64,000 nucleotides of DNA from an uncultured Desulfobacterales bacterium (GCA_937915545.1 CALGIJ010000028.1:1-64000), one strand, 5' to 3'. Counted from the first letter of the stretch, positions 43,595-52,072 are shown. The notes: a model not told the origin generated them from the sequence alone. Program-made: numbers and translations.

Positions 43595-44265
43595 TCAAGC
43601 CGCCGGAGGAGCGACGCGGCGAGATCGTCAGCGCCGCCTGCCAGCTCTTCCTCCACAAGGGCTACGAACAGACCACCATGGGCGACGTGATGCGCCTCCT
43701 GGCCATCGCCAAGGGCACCATCTATCATTACTACCGCTCCAAGGAGGAGTTGCTCGACGCCGTCATCGAACAGCTCATCTCCCTCGAGCGCCAGCGCCTC
43801 GAAGAAGTCTTCGCCACCCTCGAAGGGGGAACGCTTGCGCGGTTCAGACGTTTCATCGTCGCCGTCAGCACCGACAGCCACGACCCCGCCTTCCTCGACA
43901 GCCTGCACAAGCCGGCCAACGCCGGCATGCATATCCGCCTCCATGCCGCCACCATGACCATGCTCGCCCCCTTTTTCGCCGAACTCTGCGCCCAGGGCAC
44001 CCGCGAGGGCGTGCTGCAGGTCAGCCACCCCCTGGAGACCGCAGAGTTCATCCTCGCCGCCACCACCTTCCTCACCGATATCGGCATCTACCCGTGGAGC
44101 GAGGAGCGGCTGCGCCTGCGCATCGCCGCCATGCCCGAGCTCATCGAACGCCAGCTCGGGGCCCCGGCCGGCTCCTTCGCCTTCCTGCGCGAGCCGCTGG
44201 CCAATGGCCTGGAAATGGCTGACGACGGCACTCCGCCGCCGACGGCTCAAGAAATCGCCCGCTAA
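43582..44265 (+). CDS. TetR/AcrR-family transcriptional regulator
   Basis: Repressor of 227 aa. HTH domain at about 10-60 (RGEIVSAACQLFLHKGYEQTTMGDVMRLLAIAKGTIYHYYRSKEELL, given here as landmarks: GYEQTTMGDV and GTIYHYYRSKEELL) is followed by an all-helical ligand domain. GAGGAAC precedes the ATG. The palindrome 335 bp upstream is its likely operator. The outer-membrane protein gene begins 40 bp downstream on the same strand and is the probable regulated target. Confidence 0.9.
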   Translation: MVRVVKPPEERRGEIVSAACQLFLHKGYEQTTMGDVMRLLAIAKGTIYHYYRSKEELLDAVIEQLISLERQRLEEVFATLEGGTLARFRRFIVAVSTDSHDPAFLDSLHKPANAGMHIRLHAATMTMLAPFFAELCAQGTREGVLQVSHPLETAEFILAATTFLTDIGIYPWSEERLRLRIAAMPELIERQLGAPAGSFAFLREPLANGLEMADDGTPPPTAQEIAR

Positions 44266-44305
44266 CCACCCACCGCAACCTCAGGTAAACAACAGAGAAA
44301 CCGCC

Positions 44306-45304
44306 ATGAACACCACCACCTTGAAAGGCCTTGCCGCCTTGCTCCTCGCCCTGCCCCTCGCCACCTCCGCCGCCTTCGCCGCCCCTACCGCCCAGGGCGG
44401 TGGCACAGGGCAGAGCGGCTTCACCGCCGAAGCGACCCTCGGCCTGGCCGTCGTCAGCGGCGCCGACAACCTCTCGCCGGACCTCTCCTCGAGCACCCTA
44501 TCCAGCCTGCACGAGGAAGCGAAGACCACCACCCGGGTCCTGCCGGTCCTGCTGCCCGAGCTGCGCTACCGCTTTGGCGGCGAGGGCCGCTCCTCCTGGT
44601 ACTTCAAGACCATGCCGGTCACCGACGCCGCCGGCTACTTCGCCCCAACCAGCGGACTCCGCCACAGCCTGGCCGGCGTCGCCACCATCGACGCCGGCCT
44701 CTTCTTCCTGCCCCTTGCCGAGGTCTACGCCAACCCCTACCTGGTCGGTGAGAAGCGCCGCGAGAGCGACGTGCTGAGCTGGGGCGGCCATCTGCTCTTC
44801 GAGGACATCGCCGGCACGCCGCTCATGGTGCAGCTGGCCATGCTCACCGCCGAGGTCGACGACGACGGCCTCGCCGCACTCTTTCCCAGCCTGGCCCGCG
44901 ACGGCGAGACCTACGAGGTCAGCATCGGCTATGGCCTGCTGCGCAGCCAGACCATGTCCATCTCGCCACGGCTTTCCCTACGCCGCGGCGAGATGGACGG
45001 CGCGGCGAACTCCTACGTCAAGGTCCGCGCCGAGCTCGCCGGGACCTACCTGGCCGGGCCGCTTTTTTTCCTGCCCAGCGTCCATGTCGGCGCCAGCCGC
45101 TATGACGAGAAGGACCCGGTCTTCGACAGCACCCGGCGCGAACTGGCCTATGGCCTCAACCTGCTGGTCAAGTATCGCCGGTTGATGGACATCGACGGCC
45201 TCGGCCTGCTGGCCATCGCCGCCTACGGCGTGAGTGACGCCAACGAGGACTTCTTTGACAGCAAGGCGCTGGTCTGCGCGCTCGGTCTCAGCTACGAGTT
45301 CTGA
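44306..45304 (+). CDS. Outer-membrane beta-barrel-like protein (DUF2860-like)
   Basis: Exported protein, 332 aa, with a signal peptide (MNTTTLKGLAALLLALPLAT ... AFA). Then comes a glycine-rich, alternating hydrophobic pattern typical of barrel strands (TAEATLGLAVVSG, PVLLPELRYRFGG, AGLFFLPLAEVYANPYLVGEKR, GLLRSQTMSISPRLSLRRG) and a C-terminal aromatic residue (LGLSYEF), the usual outer-membrane insertion signal. The overall layout recalls DUF2860 proteins of unknown function; I am not certain of that family. Position after the TetR gene suggests an inducible envelope protein. Confidence 0.65.
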   Translation: MNTTTLKGLAALLLALPLATSAAFAAPTAQGGGTGQSGFTAEATLGLAVVSGADNLSPDLSSSTLSSLHEEAKTTTRVLPVLLPELRYRFGGEGRSSWYFKTMPVTDAAGYFAPTSGLRHSLAGVATIDAGLFFLPLAEVYANPYLVGEKRRESDVLSWGGHLLFEDIAGTPLMVQLAMLTAEVDDDGLAALFPSLARDGETYEVSIGYGLLRSQTMSISPRLSLRRGEMDGAANSYVKVRAELAGTYLAGPLFFLPSVHVGASRYDEKDPVFDSTRRELAYGLNLLVKYRRLMDIDGLGLLAIAAYGVSDANEDFFDSKALVCALGLSYEF

Positions 45305-45456
45305 GCAGAGCCGGAAAGAGGCGCCGGAGTCCTCGTTACGCCGCCGATTTTTGCATCAGGTCCTTTTCCTTTGCCGGCGGAGAGTATATCCTTGTCCTAT
45401 ACGGGGCCTACCCGTAGCGCTTGCCAATTTTCAGGGAGATTCCCAAGGAGGGAGGG

Positions 45457-45993
45457 ATGCAGCTGGTGTACAAGGAAGTGCCGATGGAGTTTCTCGCCGC
45501 CCTGCCGGAGGGCATCAAGTACGTGCAGAAGCAGGGACGGGACTTTCTCGTCATCGAGCAGCTCTACTGCAAGGACGGCCACAGCCTCATGGCCGACCAC
45601 GTGCGCATGCACGGCGAGCCGTCGATCCGCCTCGATGCGCGGATCGGCAAGAAACGCGGGCTGATGTTTGTCGATGCCTTCTGGGGCAGCCACGACAAGC
45701 TCTACAGCTTCCTCCCCGGCGAAGCCGACCTGCAGAGCATCACCGAGGCCTGGTGCCCGCACTGCGGGGTCAGCCTGATGACCGAGCGCCACTGCACCTA
45801 CGAGGGCTGCGGCAGCGACCAGGCCATCCTCCTCCACCTGCCGGGCGGGGTCAACCGCATCCTCGTCTGCGCCAAACATGGCTGCCCGGACCACGAGCTG
45901 GTCATCCAGCGGCTGCCCGAGGAGATCACGCGGCGCATCCGCAAGATCAACTACTTCGGGGAATTCCACGACGACATGTTCAAGGGGATCTGA
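45457..45993 (+). CDS. Zinc-ribbon-like protein of unknown function heading the 2-oxoacid oxidoreductase operon
   Basis: A 178-aa protein I do not recognise. Its middle holds a probable metal site, WCPHCGVSLM ... CTYEGCGSD, with further cysteines in LVCAKHGCPDHEL. The C-terminal half has EEITRRIRKINYFGEFHDDMFKGI. No signal peptide or membrane helix. AAGGAGGGAGGG directly precedes the ATG at 45457. It is separated from the ferredoxin subunit gene by two bases, so it belongs to the same operon and may be an accessory or regulatory subunit of the enzyme. Confidence 0.75.
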   Translation: MQLVYKEVPMEFLAALPEGIKYVQKQGRDFLVIEQLYCKDGHSLMADHVRMHGEPSIRLDARIGKKRGLMFVDAFWGSHDKLYSFLPGEADLQSITEAWCPHCGVSLMTERHCTYEGCGSDQAILLHLPGGVNRILVCAKHGCPDHELVIQRLPEEITRRIRKINYFGEFHDDMFKGI

Positions 45994-45995
45994 CT

Positions 45996-46232
45996 ATGAG
46001 CCCGGAAGACGGCAACTTCATCGACATCAACCCGCAACGCTGCAAGGGCTGCGCCGCCTGTGTCGTCGCCTGCCCCAACGACTGCATCGAGATCGGCGCC
46101 GAGATCAACAGCATGGGCTACCAGTACGCCCGCTTCGCCGTAGGTCGCTGCATCGCCTGCGGCATGTGCTTCTATACCTGTCCGGAGTTCGGGGCGATCA
46201 CCGTCTACAAGAAACCGCGCAAGGGGGCGTGA
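45996..46232 (+). CDS. 2-oxoacid:ferredoxin oxidoreductase, ferredoxin (delta) subunit
   Basis: A 78-aa 2[4Fe-4S] ferredoxin subunit with both motifs, CKGCAACVVACPNDC and CIACGMCFYTCPE. It takes electrons from the thiamine active site to soluble ferredoxin. The stop is one base before the alpha-subunit start. Order delta-alpha-(beta-gamma) is usual for VOR/KOR-type operons. Confidence 0.92.
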   Translation: MSPEDGNFIDINPQRCKGCAACVVACPNDCIEIGAEINSMGYQYARFAVGRCIACGMCFYTCPEFGAITVYKKPRKGA

Positions 46233-46233
46233 C

Positions 46234-47292
46234 ATGGGACAGCATCTGATGAAAGGCAACGAGGCCCTGGTGCACGGCGCCCTGCTCGGCGGAGCCACCC
46301 ACTACTTCGGCTACCCGATCACCCCGGCCAGCGAGATCGCCCACGCCGCCGCCGAGCTCTTCCCGCGCTGCGGCCGCCACTTCCTCCAGGCCGAATGCGA
46401 GGTGAGCTCGATCAACATGCTCTATGGCGCCGCCGCTGCCGGGGCGCGGGTTATGACCGGCTCCTCGGGGCCGGGACTGTCGCTGATGGCTGAAGGACTC
46501 TCCTACCTCTCCGGTGCCGAGCTGCCCTCGCTGGTGGTCGACGTGCAACGCGCCGGCCCCGGCCTCGGCTACATCTGGCCGGAGCAGGCCGACTACAACT
46601 TCATCGTCCATGGTGCCGGCCACGGCAGCCACAGCGGCATCGTCCTCGCCCCCAACTCGGCCCAGGAGATGTGCGACTGCGCCTATCGCGCCTTCGAGCT
46701 GGCCGAGCGCTACCGGGCCACCGTGTTCATCCTCGCCGACGCCTATATCGGCCAGGTCATGGAGCCGGTCGAGCTGCCGCATAAGTTGCTCGTCAATCCG
46801 CACAAGGACTGGGCCCTCTACGGCGACGCGGCCAGCCGCGGCAACCTGCACACCTCCATCTACCTCAAGCTCGAGGAACTCGAAGGGCACAACAACCATC
46901 TCCAGGAGAAGTACCGGCGCATGGAGGAGGAGATCGTCGACTACGAGGAGGTGGCCACCGAAGACGCCGAGTACCTCTTCGTTGCCTACGGCATCACCTC
47001 GCGCATCTGCCACTCGGCCCTGCGCGAGCTGCGCGGGCGCGGTGTCAGGATCGGCATGCTGCGCCCCAAGACCCTCTTCCCCTTCCCCTCGCGGCGCCTC
47101 GCCGCGCTCGCCGGCCAGGTCAAGCTGATGGTGGCGGCGGAGCTCAGCGCCGGGCAGATGGTGCGTGATGTGCGCCTCGCCGTCGACGGCAAGGTCGAGG
47201 TGGAGCTCTATAACTGGATGGGCGGCCGCATCCCGACCACCGACGAGATCGTCGAACGCCTGGCGAAGACCGCCGCCGGCCGCAAGGCCTGA
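46234..47292 (+). CDS. vorB: 2-oxoacid:ferredoxin oxidoreductase alpha subunit (VorB/KorA-like)
   Basis: A 352-aa alpha subunit containing the pyrimidine-binding half of the thiamine site (LMKGNEALVHGALLGGATHYFGYPITPASE region). Features shared with proteins annotated VorB are ECEVSSINMLYGAAAAGARVMT, SGPGLSLMAEGLSYLSGAELP and LADAYIGQVMEPVELP (in parts). Length and the MKGNEA start fit 3-methyl-2-oxobutanoate (2-oxoisovalerate) oxidoreductases, but KorA proteins are close, so 2-oxoglutarate or mixed branched-chain specificity remains possible. Confidence 0.85.
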   Translation: MGQHLMKGNEALVHGALLGGATHYFGYPITPASEIAHAAAELFPRCGRHFLQAECEVSSINMLYGAAAAGARVMTGSSGPGLSLMAEGLSYLSGAELPSLVVDVQRAGPGLGYIWPEQADYNFIVHGAGHGSHSGIVLAPNSAQEMCDCAYRAFELAERYRATVFILADAYIGQVMEPVELPHKLLVNPHKDWALYGDAASRGNLHTSIYLKLEELEGHNNHLQEKYRRMEEEIVDYEEVATEDAEYLFVAYGITSRICHSALRELRGRGVRIGMLRPKTLFPFPSRRLAALAGQVKLMVAAELSAGQMVRDVRLAVDGKVEVELYNWMGGRIPTTDEIVERLAKTAAGRKA

Positions 47293-47325
47293 GGCTGCAG
47301 TGCCGACAACAGGGAGACAAGGACG

Positions 47326-48750
47326 ATGCATACCATAAAACACCACAAGGCCGATTCCCTCTACACCACCTTCGAACGCAAGGCCCCCGGCGCCGAGGTC
47401 AGCCACTACTGCCCCGGCTGCGGCCACGGCACGGCGCACAACCTCATCGCCGAGGCCATCGACGATCTCGGTATCCAGGACCGCACCATCTTCTGCTCGC
47501 CGGTGGGCTGCTCGGTGTTCGCCTACTACTACTTCGACGTCGGCAACATCCAGTGCGCCCACGGCCGCGCCCCGGCGGTGGCCTCGGCCATGCGCCGCGT
47601 CCATGAAGACGCCGTCATCATCTCCTACCAGGGCGACGGCGACCTCGCCGGCATCGGCATGAGCCAGATCGTCCACGCCGCCAACCGTGGCGAGAACCTG
47701 ACCATCTTCTTTATCAACAACGCCATCTATGGCATGACCGGCGGGCAGATGGCGCCGACGACCATCGTCGGCCAGAAGACGGTGACCACCCCGGGGGGGC
47801 GCCACGCCGCCAACGAGGGCTTCCCCATCGGCGTCGCCGAGATCATCGCCAGCCTGCACGCCCCGGTGTTCGTCGAGCGGGTCTCACTGGCCAACGCCAC
47901 CAAGGTGATGAAGGCGCGCATGGCCATCCGCAAGGCCCTGCGCAACCAGGTGGAGAAGAAGGGCTTCTCCTTCGTCGAGATCCTCTCGCCCTGCCCGGTC
48001 AACTGGAAGATGACCCCGGTGGAGGCGCGGCGCTGGCTGGAAAATCATCTCGAGCCGGTCTTCCCGGTGGGCAACCTGCGCGACCTCGCCAAGGGCCCCT
48101 TCGACCCGCTCGACCGCAAGAAGCCGGCGCGGGTCAGCGAACGGCGCATCTTCGAGATTCTCGGCGTCAACGAGGAAGAGCCACACAGCGGCACGGTGCG
48201 TCTCAAGGAGGAACAGAACGTCAAGATTGCCGGCTTCGGCGGTCAGGGTGTACTGTCGGCGGGCGTCCTGCTCGCCAACTGCGCCATCGCCGAGGGACTC
48301 AACACCACCTGGCTGCCCTCCTACGGCGCCGAGATGCGCGGCGGCACCGCCAACGCCGGCATCAATATCTCCCACGACAGCATCGGCTCGCCCATCGTCA
48401 CCCACCCCAACGCCCTGATCGTCATGAACCTGCCCTCCCTCGACGCCTTCGAGGACACGGTGCGGCCGGGCGGGGCCATCTATGTCAACTCGTCACTGGC
48501 CAAGCGCCCCATCCATCGCACCGACATCACCCCCTACTACGTCCCGGCCAGCGACATGGCGGTGGACCTGGGCGCCATCCAGTGCGCCGGGGTCATCCTC
48601 CTCACCGTCTACGCCCTGGTCTCAGGGGCGATCACCATCGAGACCCTGCAAAAGGTCATCCCCCTGTCGATCAAGCGCAAGAACCTGCTCGACCTCAACC
48701 TGCGGGCAATCGAGGCGGGCATCGCCTGGCACCGGGAAAACTGCCGGTAG
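47326..48750 (+). CDS. 2-oxoacid:ferredoxin oxidoreductase, fused beta-gamma subunits
   Basis: A 474-aa fusion. Residues about 1-280 are the beta subunit with HYCPGCGHGTAHNLIAEAID, the thiamine-diphosphate/Mg motif GDGDLAGIGMSQIVHAANRG to NNAIYGMTGGQ, and SPCPVNWKMTPVEA. Residues about 295-474 are the gamma subunit, IAGFGGQGVLSAGVLLANC and YGAEMRGGTANAGI. Most relatives encode these as two genes; here a linker of about 20 residues (VNEEEPHSGTVRLKEEQ) joins them in frame. Last gene of the operon, followed at once by a terminator. Confidence 0.92.
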   Translation: MHTIKHHKADSLYTTFERKAPGAEVSHYCPGCGHGTAHNLIAEAIDDLGIQDRTIFCSPVGCSVFAYYYFDVGNIQCAHGRAPAVASAMRRVHEDAVIISYQGDGDLAGIGMSQIVHAANRGENLTIFFINNAIYGMTGGQMAPTTIVGQKTVTTPGGRHAANEGFPIGVAEIIASLHAPVFVERVSLANATKVMKARMAIRKALRNQVEKKGFSFVEILSPCPVNWKMTPVEARRWLENHLEPVFPVGNLRDLAKGPFDPLDRKKPARVSERRIFEILGVNEEEPHSGTVRLKEEQNVKIAGFGGQGVLSAGVLLANCAIAEGLNTTWLPSYGAEMRGGTANAGINISHDSIGSPIVTHPNALIVMNLPSLDAFEDTVRPGGAIYVNSSLAKRPIHRTDITPYYVPASDMAVDLGAIQCAGVILLTVYALVSGAITIETLQKVIPLSIKRKNLLDLNLRAIEAGIAWHRENCR

Positions 48751-48761
48751 CCGGCTTTTTT
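48743..48761 (+). terminator. Intrinsic terminator overlapping a stop codon
   Basis: GCCGG (48743-48747), loop TAG, CCGGC (48751-48755), then TTTTTT (48756-48761). The loop is the TAG stop codon of the beta-gamma fusion gene, so the terminator starts inside the coding region. Confidence 0.6.
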
Positions 48762-48766
48762 CGCCT

Positions 48767-48798
48767 GGCGGCGGTGAGTTTTTAAACTCGCCGCCGCC
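48767..48798. terminator. Strong hairpin between convergent genes
   Basis: A 15-bp stem with one G-T wobble and a two-base core: left arm 48767-48781, right arm 48784-48798 (GGCGGCGG... / ...CCGCCGCC). It lies midway between the converging oxidoreductase and ABC-F genes and could shield both 3' ends. Confidence 0.6.
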
Positions 48799-48822
48799 CA
48801 TGCCAGCCACTATCCCTTGCCG

Positions 48823-50442
48823 TTATTTCGTCGCGAAGCGCTCGCGCAGCATCTCGACATCGGCGTCGGCGAGGTAGTCGTCGTAGGGCATCATCTTGTC
48901 GATATAGCCGCCGGGAAGGATCTCGATGATGCGGTTGGCCACGGTCTGCACCAGGGTGTGGTCGTGGGAGGAGAAGAGGATGATCTCGGCAAAGGCCTGC
49001 ATGCCATTGTTAAGGGCGATGATCGACTCGAGGTCGAGGTGGTTGGTGGGTTCGTCGAAGAGGAGGACGTTGGCGTCGCTGAGCATCATCCGCGCCAGCA
49101 TACAGCGCACCCGCTCGCCGCCGGAGAGCACGCCGGTCTTCTTCAGCGCCTCGTCGCCGGAAAAGAGCATCTTGCCGAGAAAGCCGCGGGCGAAGCTCTC
49201 CCCTTCGTTGGGCGGCGTCCACTGGCCAAGCCACTCCACCAGGGTCTCGTCCTTCTTGAAAAAGGCGCTGTTCTCCTTGGGGAAGTAGGAGTGGCTGATG
49301 GTCTGTCCCCAGCGGAAGGTGCCACTGTCGACGCTCAACTCGCCGACGAGGATCTGCAGCAGGGTGGTGATCGCCAGGCTGTTGGTGCCGACGAAGGCGA
49401 TCTTCTGCCCCTTGCCGACGGTCATGGAGAAGTTCTTCAACACCTCCACTCCCTCGATAGTCTTGGAGATATTGTCGATCTCGAGGATGACATCGCCGCA
49501 GGCGCGGCCGGCCTTGAAGTGCACGAAGGGATACTTGCGCGAGGAGACCGGCAGATCCTCCAGCTCGAGCTTTTCGAGGAGCTTCTTGCGCGAGGTGGCC
49601 TGCTTGGCCTTGGAGGCGTTGGAGGAGAAGCGCTGGATGAACTCCTTGAGGTCCCTGGCCTTGGCCTCCGCCTTCTTGTTGGCGTCCTGGCGCTGCTGCA
49701 GGGCGAGCTGGCTGGCCTGATACCAGAAATCGTAGTTGCCGACGTAGATCTGGATGCGGCCGTAGTCGATATCGGCCATGTGGGTGCAGACCTGGTTGAG
49801 GAAGTGGCGGTCGTGGGAGACGATGATGACCGTGTTCTGGAAGCGCTCGAGGAAGCCCTCGAGCCAGCGGATCGACTTGACATCGAGGTTGTTGGTGGGC
49901 TCGTCGAGGAGGAGGATGTGCGGGTTGCCGAAGAGCGCCTGGGCGAGCAGGACGCGCACCTTCTCGCCGCCCTCGAGCTCCTTCATCCTCCGCTCGCGCA
50001 GCTCTTCGCCGATGCCGAGGCCGCTGAGCAGGGCCGCCGCCTCGGACTCGGCCTCATAGCCGTTGAGCTCGGCGAACTCCACCTCCAGCTCGCCGCTGCG
50101 GATGCCGTCCTCCTCGCTGAACTCGGCCTTGGCGTAGAGGGCCTCGCGCTCGGCCATGATCTCGCACAGCCGGCGATGGCCGAGGAGCACGGTGCGGGCC
50201 ACCGTCTCCTCGTCGAAGGCGAACTGGTCCTGGTTGAGGGAGGCGATGCGCTCCCCGGGAGTGACGAAAACCTCGCCCTTGTCCGCCTCGAGGCGCCCGG
50301 CGAGGATCTTGAGAAAGGTCGACTTGCCGGTGCCGTTGGCGCCGATGAGGCCGTAGCAGTTGCCGGGGGTAAACTTGATGTTGACGTCTTTGAAGATGAT
50401 GCGCTTGCCATAGGACAAGGCGATATCGCTGGCATGGATCAT
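48823..50442 (-). CDS. ybiT: ABC-F family ATPase, YbiT-like
   Basis: A soluble twin ATPase (539 aa) of the ribosome-associated ABC-F group, similar to E. coli YbiT along its length. Domain 1 is orthodox: GANGTGKST, ELEGGEKVRVLLAQAL, LLLDEPTNNLD and SHDRHFLNQVCTHMADIDYG. The inter-domain linker includes RFSSNASKAKQATSRKKLL. Domain 2 retains the signature LSGGERVR and Walker B LLFDEPTNHLD, but its Walker A reads GTNSLAITT, lacking the invariant Gly and Lys. The start at 50442 lacks a clear Shine-Dalgarno. It probably acts on translation rather than transport. Confidence 0.9.
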   Translation of the reverse strand: MIHASDIALSYGKRIIFKDVNIKFTPGNCYGLIGANGTGKSTFLKILAGRLEADKGEVFVTPGERIASLNQDQFAFDEETVARTVLLGHRRLCEIMAEREALYAKAEFSEEDGIRSGELEVEFAELNGYEAESEAAALLSGLGIGEELRERRMKELEGGEKVRVLLAQALFGNPHILLLDEPTNNLDVKSIRWLEGFLERFQNTVIIVSHDRHFLNQVCTHMADIDYGRIQIYVGNYDFWYQASQLALQQRQDANKKAEAKARDLKEFIQRFSSNASKAKQATSRKKLLEKLELEDLPVSSRKYPFVHFKAGRACGDVILEIDNISKTIEGVEVLKNFSMTVGKGQKIAFVGTNSLAITTLLQILVGELSVDSGTFRWGQTISHSYFPKENSAFFKKDETLVEWLGQWTPPNEGESFARGFLGKMLFSGDEALKKTGVLSGGERVRCMLARMMLSDANVLLFDEPTNHLDLESIIALNNGMQAFAEIILFSSHDHTLVQTVANRIIEILPGGYIDKMMPYDDYLADADVEMLRERFATK

Positions 50443-50899
50443 GGGTGGGGTCCGTGGGGCAAAGGTGGAGAAACTCCCCGACCGGGCGAAAGAGCCGGGT
50501 CGGAGTCGGGTGAGCAGCGGGATGGAACGCGGGCGGGCGTGGTGCTCGCGGTGGCGAAAAGGACGGCGCTGCGCGCAAAAAAGCGCGAACATACCACGAC
50601 AAAGCTGCCGGGGCAAGGCTTATCGGCGGGGATCTCGGCGTGCCGTGGCGATTATCGGGCCGGCCCCGCCTCTTCCTGCGGATTGCCCCCGGTCGCTACG
50701 ACAGCCAGTGCGTCCTTTGTCGGTTTTCTTTACCGGGGGCCTGTTGCGCCAGGCCGGGGCGACAGACAAAGGCCGTTACGGCCGCCCGCACCCAACCCGG
50801 CCAGAGGCCGCGGCATCCCTCATCAAGCGACCAAGGAGTATCCCCTGAGGGAACCCAACCCGGCCAGGGACAGGCATTCCGGTTTGTTGCGGCTGCGGC
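50443..50899. other. Intergenic region, no gene recognised
   Basis: About 450 bp, GC-rich, with nothing I can assign. A 15-base direct repeat ACCCAACCCGGCCAG occurs at 50790-50804 and 50853-50867. I see no promoter that clearly belongs to the ABC-F gene. Confidence 0.4.
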
Positions 50900-51760
50900 T
50901 CACTTGCCCGGAACGGCGCGGAGATAGAGCACCTTGTTGTTGGTCCCGGCGATATTCTCTTCCCGCGTTTCGAAGAGATCGCTCTTCTTCCTGATGAGGT
51001 CGGAGAGCTTTTTGAACCCGTACAGCCGCGAGTCGAAGTCGGGCTTGAGCTTGTTGAGGTAATTGGCGAAGGTCCCCAGCTGCGCCCAGCCGTTTTCTTC
51101 GCTGGACTGCTCCAGCGCCTTGAGGAGGAAGGCGGTGGGAAAGGGAGGCGCCACCTCCGCGGCGAGGGTCTCGGCGGCGCGGCCCCCGGCAGCAGGCAAG
51201 GCGGCGGCGCGGGAAGACTTCCTGCCGGCGGCGGCTTTGCCTTCGGCGCCGGCCTTGGCCGGGGACGGCGGGGGCTCGGGACGCTCCTCGCCACGCAGCA
51301 GCTCGGTGAAGATGAACTTGTTGCAGGCGTTGCGGAAGGCCTCCGGGGTCTTTTTCTCGCCGAAGCCGTAGACCTTGAGGCCTTCCTCGCGCAGGCGCAC
51401 CGCCAGGCCGGTGAAGTCGCTGTCGCTGGTCACCAGGCAGAAGCCGCCGAACCTGCCGCTGTAGAGGAGGTCCATGGCATCGATGATCAGGGCGCTGTCG
51501 GTGGCGTTCTTGCCCACCGTATAGGCGTACTGCTGCATCGGCTTGATGGCGTAGCGCTGCAGCACGCGGCGCCAGGCAGCGCTCTTCGGGGAGGTGAAGT
51601 CGCCGTAGATGCGCTTGACGATCGCTTCGCCGAAGCGGGCGATCTCGGCGAGGAGGTTCTCGATGATCGCCGCCTGGGCGTTGTCGGCGTCGATGAGCAC
51701 CGCCAGCTGGATGGTCGGGTCTTCGCTCTCGATCTTCGTCACCAATGATGATGCGCGCAT
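50900..51760 (-). CDS. NYN-domain (PIN-like) protein with C-terminal OST-HTH/LOTUS domain
   Basis: A 286-aa protein. The N-terminal NYN/PIN-like nuclease domain (about 15-155) shows the acidic residues expected for metal binding: LAVLIDADNAQ, ATDSALIIDAMDLLY and CLVTSDSDFTGLAVRLREEG. An Ala/Pro-rich linker follows (about 165-205). The C-terminus (about 215-286: TAFLLKALEQSSEENGWAQLG, RLYGFKKLSDLIRKKSDLFE) fits an OST-HTH/LOTUS RNA-binding domain. GGGAGAAG precedes ATG 51760. Such proteins are predicted RNA nucleases; the target is unknown. Confidence 0.85.
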   Translation of the reverse strand: MRASSLVTKIESEDPTIQLAVLIDADNAQAAIIENLLAEIARFGEAIVKRIYGDFTSPKSAAWRRVLQRYAIKPMQQYAYTVGKNATDSALIIDAMDLLYSGRFGGFCLVTSDSDFTGLAVRLREEGLKVYGFGEKKTPEAFRNACNKFIFTELLRGEERPEPPPSPAKAGAEGKAAAGRKSSRAAALPAAGGRAAETLAAEVAPPFPTAFLLKALEQSSEENGWAQLGTFANYLNKLKPDFDSRLYGFKKLSDLIRKKSDLFETREENIAGTNNKVLYLRAVPGK

Positions 51761-51856
51761 CGTCTTCTCCCTGGGAATTGCCGGCGGCCGACATCGTTGC
51801 GGGATGAGGGGCGGCTGCACCCCTGCCCCTGGCCTGCGCCGCGGCGTGGTTCGCCG

Positions 51857-52072
51857 TTACTCCTCGTCTTCGCCGCCAACGCTGTCCATCAACTCCTGCT
51901 GGAACTGCTCGTCGGAGACGAGTCTCTCGGCGATGGCCTCGCACAGGGCGGCGGCCAGGGTGAGGTCCTCGCTGCCGGCGTGGATGTTAACAGTGATCTC
52001 GCCCTCTTCGGTGGTCTCGAGGATCAGGGCGGCCTGGTTTTCGGTGAGGGTCAGTGTGACATTTTCAGGCAT
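51857..52072 (-). CDS. Small acidic protein of unknown function
   Basis: A 71-aa acidic protein (MPENVTLTLTENQAALILE ... SVGGEDEE) with regular strand-then-helix pattern: two beta strands, then helix LTLAAALCEAIAERLVSDEQFQQELM. AGGAAT precedes the ATG. Its sensible amino-acid pattern and third-position GC bias support coding. It lies 96 bp upstream of the NYN gene on the same strand and may be co-transcribed. No family recognised. Confidence 0.6.
   Translation of the reverse strand: MPENVTLTLTENQAALILETTEEGEITVNIHAGSEDLTLAAALCEAIAERLVSDEQFQQELMDSVGGEDEE

Noticed and set aside
50790..50867. Two copies of a 15-base repeat as a possible regulatory or CRISPR-like element
   Set aside because: Only two copies, 63 bp apart, in GC-rich DNA with no symmetry; I cannot distinguish it from chance or minor duplication.
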